Below, piece after piece: positions 50,301 to 62,300 of a stretch of 64,000 bases of DNA (positions within the stretch are counted from its first letter, which is position 1; each line of letters begins with the position of its first letter). Origin of the DNA: Mimachlamys varia (Eukaryota; Mollusca; Bivalvia; Pectinida; Pectinidae); the NCBI GenBank assembly GCA_947623455.1, contig OX392529.1, forward strand, positions 4,464,001-4,528,000, written 5' to 3'. The notes under the pieces are model-generated. The model was given only the letters and a program-made list of their open reading frames with translations. It had not been told where the DNA came from and did no database searches. A program made the position numbers and the translations under genes.

Positions 50301-53300
50301 CACCAACCCAAATATATAGTAAGTAATATACTCCCTTGTCTTACACCACACCAACCCCAATATATAGTAAGTAATATACTCCCTTGTCTTACATCACACC
50401 AATCCAAATATATAGTAAGTAATATACTCCCTTGTCTTACACCACACCAACCCCAATATATAGTAAGTAATATACTCCCTTGTCTTACACCACACCAACC
50501 CCAATATATAGTAAGTAATATACTCCCTTGTCTTACATCACACCAACCCCAATATATAGTAAGTAATATACTCCCTTGTCTTACATCACACCAACCCAAA
50601 TATATAGTAAGTAATATATTCCCTTGTCTTACATCACACCAACCCAAATATATAGTGATTAATATACTCCCTTGTCTTACATCACACAAACCCAAATATA
50701 TAGTAAGTAATATATTCCCTTGTCTTACATCACACCAACCCCAATATATAGTAAGTAATATACTCCCTTGTCTTACATCACACCAACCCAAATATATAGT
50801 AAGTAATATACTCCCTTGTCTTACACCACACCAACCCCAATATATAGTAAGTAATATACTCCCTTGTCTTACATCACACCAACCCAAATATATAGTAAGT
50901 AATATACTCCCTTGTCTTACACCACACCAACCCCAATATATAGTAAGTAATATATTCCCTTGTCTTACATCACACAAACCCCAATATAAAGTAAGTAATA
51001 TACTCCCTTGTCTTACACCACACCAACCCCAATATATAGTAAGTAATATACTCCCTTGTCTTACATCACACCAACCCCAATATAAAGTAAGTAATATACC
51101 CCCTTGTCTTACACCACACCAACCCCAATATATAGTAAGTAATATACTCCCTTGTCTTACGTCACACCAACCCCAATATATAGTAAGTAATATACTCCCT
51201 TGTCTTACATCACACCAACCCCAATATAAAGTAAGTAAAATAATCCCTTAATTGTCTTACATCACACCAACCCCAATATAAAGTAAGTAAAATAATCCCT
51301 TGTCTTATGATATCGCCCTTTTAAATTCCTCCACAATTATACTTTTGTTATAAATATGGATATTTGATCACATCAGATATTAAAAAAAGATTATTGCTTT
51401 ATTGATTTTGATCAGATTCATAAATTATTTGAAGAAAAAAATCAAATGGACCTTTTCTTTTGACAGATTCTTGAAGAGGAAAAGGAAGGGGTTTGGGCCA
51501 TACAGCTTCCAGCCAAGTATATGGTATTTTGATATATATAATATATTTACTGTGGTAAAGGTAAATAGAAATACAGTAAAACTCCATTTACTTGAACCTG
51601 GTTTACTCGAATACCCCTCATTCTTGGAACAGTATGTTTGGTCCTGACCGAGTTCGTACATATTCAACCAACCTTTGATTACTCGGATACCATGTCTTCT
51701 TCAAACTATTGATCATGTCCCAACAAGGTTGAGTGAGTGAGGTTATACTGTACACAATAAACATAATTATGCTGTATACGCTTTTGTCTCTCCTTTCTTT
51801 GTGATTTCTTTTATTTTACAACAATTATAAAACAAGTTATCCAACTTAATCACTCTTGGCCCGGATGTTAGCATGTAGACATTGTGGAGGGTCTTATTGC
51901 AGGAGGAAACCAGATTACCTTAAGAAAACCCACTTGGTCTGGCAGGTGACCCCCCATACCTTTTTAAGTCCGATTGGGGAATCAAACCCTGTCCCCCTAG
52001 TGTGCTATCCACTGCATCACCCAACCACCCGACATAGTATCATTTAAGACTGTAAATCCAGCATTTTGTAATAACTATATCGGTTTTCTGGTCCTCAGAT
52101 TATAAAAACACTACTTTTAATATCTTTTTTTATAAATTTAATATTTTTATTTATAAATTTAATATTTTTATTTATAAATTTGAGATCTTTATTTATAAGT
52201 TAAATGTTTTTATTAAAACCTTACCCTCAATTTAATGTCTTTATTTACAAATTGATAAAGGGCCTGTTTCCAAAATGGCCCCTTCTCTGATTCAAATTTC
52301 CTGTTGGTGGTGCATTGCCCATGCCGTTGTGGTCACAAATCTATAAAGTATAAAGATTCAGGTCACTTGGTTTGTTTTTTATGGCTCCTCAAAGTTGTAC
52401 CTTTCAGAAGCTGTGTAAGTGTTGATAAAATGTGCATGTTATGTAAAATATTAATGAAAATCTAATCAAATGATAGTCACCGTAAAGAATACATTCATGG
52501 CATGATTGTGACAAAAAATCAAGTTTCCATTGCGCCATTTGGCTGTTTTATGGAAGAAACAATCTCAAAAATCCCATTTTCGATGATAACATTTTAGACA
52601 CAAAAACTGTGTTTTTTAGAGAATACACCCTTTTATGGGCGTTGGATGCAAACCAATTTTTATCCTATCAAACAGTACGTAATATACTATTGATGAGAGG
52701 AAAAATCATCAAAATGTAAGTGGTGGAACATTTTCAAATCTTGGGTTGAATTAGCCTATGGTTGAATTGCCGATTTTCGACTTTCTTTAGATAATTAACA
52801 AAAACACGAGAGTATTTGCTCGGTATGTTGAGAGTATGTACACAGATATGAAAAAAAGTGAGAGAAACACTTTTTCATGAAAGAAATCCAAGATGGCTAC
52901 TTCACAAGTCCCCGTGGTTGAAGACATTGGCTGACAAATAGACAGAACAACACACAAAACGTGTTCCTTATGATTTTGGTTGGTTTTTGCATTTACGAGA
53001 GTGTTCATAGCTACGAGCGATTGTATAATACCTATATTTATAAGTTTGGTGAGTCACATGGTAACGGGGATCTTTCATATCGAGCCCCAAACATACTTTT
53101 GACATATGACATATGACATTTTGACATGTTGCCGCATGGAAAACTATTTCAAGTTTTATCGGAATTTCTTTACCTGTGGTTGTAATGGTCGAGGGTTTTC
53201 CAGCGCCCTGTAATACCCAAGGTACAATTTTAGTACAAGATACTGGAGATATGCGCACACATTCCCATCGTTCTCTCTCCAACTGGGCACTGGCAGTAGT

Positions 53301-56300
53301 AGTCTTTTATTGGGGCCTCATCATCAGATGAAACGGTGAACCGTACCCAAGCGTTATATTTCGTTTGGCTTTTGTATCGCGAATGTATTTGACATCGGAG
53401 AAGGTCTGGGGAGTGCTGGTAAAGCCGCACCTCATAGTCTCCGTCATCACTTAAATGTTCGGCGATGTAACCAGGAGCCAGAGATATCTGATACGTTCCA
53501 CACGTAATGGTTCTCAAGTAATCGAGATCGAGACGGGGAAACAGTACGGAAGATGCATCCATCTTGACAAAATCGGACCTTGCCTGTCTAGATAGATCCG
53601 GATCTGTCTTGACTCTCTGAGCTAAACCATTCGGTGTTGTCTAAGGTCCTTCATACGTTCAGCCATTAGCCTATCTTTGGCATCTCTCTCTGGAGATCTC
53701 TGGTAGATCGGTCCTCTATAACCATTCAGACAGGCTGTGACGGTTCGAAGCAAGGCCTCAATGACAATGATAAAGCTGTTGGAAGAACGTCCAGTGTTTC
53801 AGACGACCATGATAGGATTCCACAATCCACCTCGATTTGGTGATAGTTCTGTCAAGATTTGCTTGGACGTCAGAATGTAGACTTTGACCGTGTTTCAGGT
53901 ATGACGGCATGCTAGCATTGAGGCCAGAGGCTTCGAGAACTGGTAGGACATCTCTAAACCCTCGGTCAACGACAACATTGTCATCTAATTGTAGCCAAGT
54001 AACTAGCTTGTCCATGACATCTTTTGTAATTGTAGCATCATTTTCGCTGCCAGTGAATGGTCCTACTGTGTCCAGAATGTAGCCATCTAGTAAGGCGATG
54101 CTCATGAATTTGAGATAGTTTCTCTTCTTCTGGCTATAGTAGGACATTCTCTGGAGCTTGTGGTTGAAGCTTTTCTGGATATAAATATAGCTGCCATCTA
54201 ATATGGCATTGGCTTTATCTCCAAAAAATGCTTCTGAAAAGACAGTTTTGTGCCCGAGCAACTGTTCTCTTGTCAAGTGATCCGGCCCTAGCAATTGTGG
54301 GTCAATCGATATGTCTAATGCCTGTACTATGGAGTGGAATGATTTGGACACACTTGACTTGGAAATTCCAAAAGGAGAAGAACACTGACTCCAGGAAATG
54401 TCGGTTTTCAGTTTTACCCAGAACAGTAGTAGAGCATCGTGTGTAGTCTTGGTATATATACCAGATGAAAGATATGGGGAACAGTGCGAGTGGATTTCGA
54501 GGAACTGATCTTTGGACCAACCTGTCCAGGCCATGCATGCCAAGTCATCAAGAAAGAAAAGCTTATTGCAAACACAGACTGGTTCTGTGAAAGGACGTGC
54601 GACACTTCTAAGGGGTCATTAATGATTTCGGACGATTTTGATGGTAACTGAGATTCCAAGGAACCTCTACCATCAAGGACTACCTCTGTAGACGGATCTA
54701 AGTCGTTACCAATAAGGTGAATGGAGCAGACGCGGGATGAGGTGGGGCACCACAGATTGTGTGAATAGATCAGGTGATGTCTTTGATTTTGTTCCATTTA
54801 TTGGAAAGGTAACAAGACAGAAACAGCATTTTTTGTGTGAAGATGATCCATTCAAAAGATCATGAAGGGTCAGCATCGGCAGGATATGGGACGGGGAGTC
54901 GTCTTCTTCCTATATTTCCTGGTTCTCCTCGGTTTCAGGTTCAGGCTGATTTTTGTTCCGAAGATACTTCATGTAGCACTTCTTGCAAATGAGTGCTTGT
55001 TCCTTTGCTGACAACAATCCTTGTTGCACCAGCGTATCTAGGAGCCATTAATATTGTGAACTATTAACATTGCGTGCACTTCTGTTCTTATTGCCACTAC
55101 GTTTCTTGAAGTATAGTTGACAGCCTTCTCCAACACATTTACCGTCCATCTTGAAACAATAACGATTGGTTTATAAAGCGTCGATAAAGTAACAAAATAG
55201 CAAGCCACCGATGATTGCTGTAAACAGCTAATACTTAGTAGTGTGGAACAATTATGCGAAAATGTGTGATAATAACGAATTGATTGATTACTTAGAACAA
55301 AATAAAGTATTTCATATGGATAATCTATCTAATCGATGTGGCGTGGTCGGCAGGCACAAAGAAAGTGAAACAAGTCAGGGTCCCAACCCTGACAGAGCCA
55401 CAACGCTTTGGAGATGGGACAATAAAACAAGGAAAGTGAGACAAGAATAGCTAGCGTCGAGTCAATGATTCCGTAAATGTATAGACAAAGACAAGAAGGT
55501 ACGGATAAATGTTTAAGGTCACACGATCAGAAAATTCAGAAGAGGACAACTTGAGATAGAAAAGTATTCATGTATCAGGGTGTCCTCGGTGTAAATCTTT
55601 ATATCGATACTGTTTATTTAGTCGTTTGATATCATAAAACTGTCATGAAAATAATCGCTCTGATATTCAATATAAAATTTTGTATATAATAAGCTATATA
55701 ATAGGGTTTCAGACAAGGTTGTTACTCATTTCCCCTTTTCTTTCAATTTACAACCACATTCAGGCGGCGATATGAGAACGTTCCACCACATGGAATTAGC
55801 TGATTTTTGGTACACGTATGAAACAAGTTAAGCTCTATCCGATTTTGTGATGGAAATTTGCATCCAAAACTATATAACGGGAAAAAATTGCAATTTTATG
55901 GCATTTTTTTCCCTAATTGTGTCTCTGCAAGAGCATTTTCATCCGAGAATTTTATTTTTTTATGTTTTATAAATAAACACGATGTTTTGCAAATATTTAT
56001 CAAAAAAAAATTATACTATGTTGCTAATTACAATTTCGAGATAACCTTCTTTAATTTACGACCTTATGTCTTTAAAGCTCAAAATGACAACTTTATAAAA
56101 ATACATTTTCACTGAAATTATGAAATCCGGGTGTCGGAAAGGTGTAAAATTATTCTTCGGAAAAGAAAAAAACTGTAGTGGAGCTAGATAAGAAATTATA
56201 CGGGGGCAGGCTCCTATGGAGAATTAACATTACTGGAAACAGGCCCTTTGATATCTTTATTTATAAATTTAATATCATTACATGTGTATCTATAAGTTAT

Positions 56301-59300
56301 AACAGTAGCATTTCATGGTCCAGATATAGATCACAGACCCCTTCATATGTAGTCTGTTGTTTGGAGCTGGTATTCATATCTTCATTATTTATCATTATTT
56401 GTTGATCAGAAGCGGTATAAGAAGGAGCTGTCATTTCGGGACTATGGTTACTGGAATCTGGTGGAGATGCTAGCCTCGCTTCCGGACCTCATGCGTCTGG
56501 AGCGCCCAACTGATAATGGAGACTGGTTGTGCTTCGATGCTAGACTGCCTGTGCCTAAAAAAACAGTGATGCAGAAACAAGAACCTGTTCCTCCAAAAAG
56601 AGGTGTGTACAGGACTGAAGTTTGTGGTCTATGTCAATATATTAAAGGCTGTACATGACAAAAATGTGAACACATCAGCTTCAACTACCTCTGCATGCTC
56701 TTATTAGTCCCTAAATGGTTCCTTGGAAATTGTGGGGGTTATACTTTTTCCAAGGAGATTCAATGTGTCGCAAAATTTCTTGTTACTATTTCACCTGGAA
56801 TAAACATATTTGGTGTATGCAAGTACCTAATGGAATAGTTAAGTGTTGTGAATGAAATAGAAGGATGTCTTGGTTGTAAGCGTGGAGAAGAATCAGTAAG
56901 AACTGTATCCTGCAATAGGTGTACAGCTCTGCTCACTAAACTATTACTAACCATGGGCCATAGATTGCCTTGCAGTACTTAACAATTGCATGAGCAGATG
57001 TTTTAATCAAGAATAAAACAGAAATAACTTTCTTCTTGCTTTAATTGTAGGTAAGTTTCTGTAGGCTGAAAACTTCGCTTCCTCACTTAAAATGCTCTTT
57101 CGCTTCCTCACTTAAAATGCTCTTTTGGTATTGCTTTTCAGATCTGTAAGTCCAGGATTTAAAAATGAATAGTACAGTTGAGGAGTTCTAAATTTGAAAC
57201 TGTGTAATACTTGTTACAGAGAGTTGTACAGGTTAGATATTATGTAGTTCATAAAGGTTATACATCAACACACTCTTTGTACATTTGAGCAGAAACAGTC
57301 TCCAAAGGACGATACAGCAGCAGAGGCGAGTTTGATTCTCAACTGGAGGAGAAAATAAGACAGGTGTTACAGTGCAAACCCAGAGGTGTGCCTCTTAACG
57401 AGTTCTCCGGCCTATATAAGGTAATTAAAGGTGTAGTGTACAGGTGTAAAATATTGGTGTAAACATGTACAAGTGTAAATTATATACTAAAGGAATGTTT
57501 AGATATACAGCAAATATTAAGTGTATTTGGAAAGTGGGTAAATTACAGGTGGAAACAGGTGTTATATGGCACTGTTAGCATGGTTAGCAGACTTGATATA
57601 TACCTGTAGTAACTTACTGTCTGTACCAATGACAGCTGGTATTAGTGCTGACATGGTTTATACAAGGGCTGGTGGAAGCTTTACATATTAATGTCTGAAG
57701 AGAAAATAAATTATTTCTTTGTTGTAAAGAAAATAAGAAAATATAGATGTTTGTGAATGTGAAGAAAATCCCACATATTAAGAATATCATTTTGTTTTTT
57801 GTTTTGAAATGGGGGCCATATAGTGTTACCAATTTTTGTCCTGTCATATCCTTTCCCATGGTAATGTAACCAGCTAATCTCTGCAGCTGCCATTGTGATT
57901 CTCAACAAACTTTGCATACATAATAGTTTGGTTTCACTTTTTTTCATGGATTAATTGAGCATCCAAAATAGCTGCCACAACCTGCGATTAGCTGAAATCA
58001 TGCATTAATAACTTTTGTTCTATTTGATTGATCTCAATGAAACTTGATGACTGGGATGGTAACAGGACAGGCCTCATTTGAAATGAACAAAAAGCAAGCT
58101 TAATTACGATTCAATATAGTTAATGGAGGCTTCAGATTGGTCAGATTTCAAATAATGTCTGATTTTAATGAAAATTGGTTTGTATATTTAGTTGTGGTAT
58201 ACTAACACAATGGTGGTGTTGGTTGATGGAAAAAATGGCTCTGATTGGCTGAAATCATATTCAGTAACAACAATGTTGATTGTATTAATTGTTATCATAT
58301 GTTATTGTTTGAGCCTAATTCATACCAAAGAGGCAGAGGTGATCATTGTGCAAAATGAAACTGGCTGTAGCTTCTTAAAGACATTGAAATTAATTTCACA
58401 TGTTGGTGGAGCATTCATGTCTTACAGACTTTTTGTATTTGTCTTCCATTTATAAAAAGATATCTTCTTAACAAAATTATATTGTTTAGAAGCGGTACTG
58501 TCCTTGACTTTAGATGATCCAGATCTTTACATACATACCAAATTTCAGTATCAGTTTGGTAATCATGCAAAGGTCAATTATGAAAATGTCTACCTTTTGT
58601 GTAAAACAGAAATGTCTTTTTTACAGGATTTAACAGGAGAGGTATTACCTTTTAAAGAGCTGGGCTTCGACAAGATTGAGTTCTTCATGATTCCCCTGGC
58701 AGACAGTGTGGTACACCTGGAGTACAAGGGAGATGGTAACACTAGCTATTCTTCTTGGTCTCAATCTATGTCTTTCTGGTCCTTTCTCACTCTGTTCAGA
58801 GAGGTGTTAGCAATCAGCCGTGTCTCTATTATACATTATTATGGTAGGAACAATTACTGTGTGAACCCTTGGCATATAAAACACATTAACAACAAATCTC
58901 TGGGGAACAGGAAATTTAGCTTGTTATAAGCATAGTTTGTTATGTATAAAGAATTTAGAAAAAAATCCCTTAAAGGGGCATCCCGTGAAAGCCTGAATGC
59001 CAGTTCTTGGATGTACATGGTGTCAAAATGTCTATATTGACCACTTGCAAAATCGCATTCCTCAGGAAAGCCCTGATAAAAATAGCAGTGATGACGCAAT
59101 GTGACAGGCTTGTTTCAAGTCGCTTGACAGGTTTGATGGAAGAGGCCATAAGGGAGGAGACGCGTAATGTATATGGCTGATGAAACGGAGACAAAGTTAT
59201 TAAATCACATTCACATTAATAATCAGACTTTAATTGCACACTTACAGATATTCAAATTAAGAAATATTTGTCGGCACATCGGCATCATTTATCGACACCA

Positions 59301-62300
59301 GGAATTATCTTTATAATATATATACCTGAGTGAGACCGGTACACATGGGTACGGAATACAGCCATGGTACAAACCTTAATTTATGTAAAAGGTAATATTC
59401 ACGAACCCAACTTTTCAGATGATTTCATAAAATGTATGTAGCATGCATTAAAAAGTACGAAAATAAAATTACATGAAATGTTTGCGATTTTTTTTTACAA
59501 CTCAGTGTTTTGAGTATTTTTTTTCAGTTTATCTATATATATATGTAGACAAGGGTTATACCCGTGGTATACCAGATCTGCCTGTATGTGTTATGTGAGC
59601 AAGATGCGTGAGTTGTTGTCACGCACGTGTGTATGTGTTGGAATGTGAGAGTGTCCGACTGACCGTTGACAGACGGACTGTATGACTTAGCACGCGTTTT
59701 TCCCATCACACCCTCACTAGTTTTCCCTCCTGTCTTCCGCCTTTCCATCACTCTGCGCCGTGACTTTCACTAGTACGGACGTATTTCATATATTGATATA
59801 GATCTACCTATACTACGTATACCGATACATGGTTGCGAAACCATCGATAGTCGGCATCGACTACTTGGGCCTGGGACGCCTGGTAAGTTATACAGTCCGT
59901 CTGTCAACGGTCAGTCGGACACTCTCACATTCCAACACATACACACGTGCGTGACAACAACTCACGCATCTCGCTCACATAACACATACAGGTAGATCTG
60001 GTATACCGCAAGTATAACCCTTGTCTACATATACAATGTACATTAATATTCATTTAAAATCTATCCAACTTTCAGCGTCTTCACACGTTAACATGTATCA
60101 CGGAATGCGAATATTTAAGTCCATACTCTCATATAATGCACCACACAATAAGCATGACTACATGTATATCAGATTTGGAACTGTTGAAACACTTATAACT
60201 ACCCGTTATGAATATGTTTTGATAATTCCGCTTTCTTTTTAAATCTTTTTTGTCGTCTTTGTAAAGGGACGTTGACCTTTTAAAAAAAGCCTGCAGGAAT
60301 GGAATATACATATAGGTATATGTTGTATAACTTGTTTTTTTTTTTTTTTAAATTCCCGTTATGTACATATATTTTCGTATCAAATTCAATAATGGGGTCG
60401 CAACCCAATGATATTTGTAACTTCACTAATTTATAGATTGAGTATGAATATCACCTTCTTTACGGGTGAAAACATATTTTTTTTATTCCTTTTGTCCAAA
60501 TTGAAGCCGTATGTACTTCGGTGGCACGTCCCGTTTTACAACGTAATCAAACGACTTTTTATGTTAGGGGATATATTGTTTTTGAAAAGGTCTTTCTATC
60601 CAGCAATAAAATTAAATCATACTGTTTCACTGGAACATGAGATATTATAAAGGGAATATTATAAAACACACTCTTAAGTTTAATATTACACACACATTTT
60701 ATGTAACAGAAGACTGAAACAGTTTCCCCTTGGGTAGCCCCAAAAGCAAATCAAAGCTTTATTTGTGCATTTTACCGTTACAGAGAAGAAATCTGTAACA
60801 TACACACAATAGAGCAGGTATTTTCTCCTTTGAATACTTCCCATCTTTCATTATAATTCTGTAACGCAGTCTTGCGCCATATTTTGACCATTCGGCAACT
60901 TTTCGCTTAGTAGTTAGGCCTTATCGCGATGTAACGGTAATACCAGATAGAGTGTTTCAATGGAAACGACGCTCGCTGGGCATGCGTTGGTACGTGGAAA
61001 TCCCAAGCCGGAGCGTCTGGCTAGATATTTTAGAATTCTACTAGTTATTTTGAGATTATTTATTTTATGCATACATATCAGCAAAATCCGATCGTCGTAG
61101 TCCATAAGAATACCCACTCAATATGTTTATGTAATATTTTGAAAAAAAAATATGAAAAAGGCTATCTTTCACGGGATGCCCCTTTAAGGGAAATATCAAC
61201 ACAGCACAACTATAAGCCAAACCCATTTCTTGTTGCTATTCAATAAAGAATACATCATTTCAATCAATGTGCAGTAATAACACAATTGAAGTTTTATATG
61301 TTTTATTAGCTCACCTGGCCCGAAACCCTAGAAACATGGTATTTGGCTGAAATGTTCCTTGGATGAAGCCCGACAAAGTTTGCTAAAAGAAATGACCTTG
61401 ACTTATATTCAAGGTCACAGGGATCAAATCTGTTAAAACCTTCGAACGACTTCTTCTGAAATACCAAAAGCCCTAGAAGCTTGATATTTGGCTGAAATGT
61501 TTCTTGGATAAAGCCTGACAAAGTTTGCAAAAAGAAATGACCCTGACTTATATTCAAGGTCACAGGGGTCAAATCTGTTAAAACCTTTGAACGACTTCTT
61601 CTGAAATACCAAAAGCCCTAGATGCATGATATTTGGCTGAAATGTTCCTTGGATGAAGCCCAACTAAGTTTGCGAAAAGAAATGACCTTGACCTTTATTC
61701 AAGGTCACAGGGGTCAAATCTGTTAAAATATTCAAACCACTTCTTCTGAAATTCCAAAAGTCCTAGAAGCATGTTATTTGGCTGAAAAGTTCCTTGGATG
61801 AAGCCCGACAAAGTTTGCGAAAAGAAATGACCTTGACCTATATTCAAGGTCACAAGGGTCAAATCGGTTAAAAGCTTTGAGCAACTTCTGATAAACCCAA
61901 ATGCCTAGAGACATGATATTTGGCTGGTATCGTCCTGGGATGAAGCCAAACAAAATTTGAAAATGAAAATGATGTTGTCTTATAAGGTCACAGGGGTAAA
62001 ATATGTTTAAATCTTAACATGTTCTTCTAAATGTCTTACAGTAAAAGATTTTAGGGGACTTTAGGGTTACACTATAACATAAGTCAGAGATTGATACCAG
62101 GTGAGCGATGCAGGCCCATTGGGCCTCTTGTGTTAAAAGTGCCCAAGCAAACATATATGTGTTGCTGCTAATCAAAATGTTTTAAAAAGTATTTCAAAAT
62201 ATCGCGGCTGTAATGTAAACATGGAAGTGCACCTGTGCCCTTGTTCTTCCCTCTCATCACTTTACACAATGTATCTACTCTGATCTAATTAATTAAACAT

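Noticed and set aside
49326..51251. Frames of 306 (minus) and 198 (plus) codons
   Set aside because: Created by the 48-bp intronic array; open on both strands with no coding flanks.
58192..58455. 87-codon frame with two hydrophobic stretches
   Set aside because: Lies wholly inside a TDRD5-like intron, no homologue recognised, and it overlaps low-complexity AT-rich sequence.
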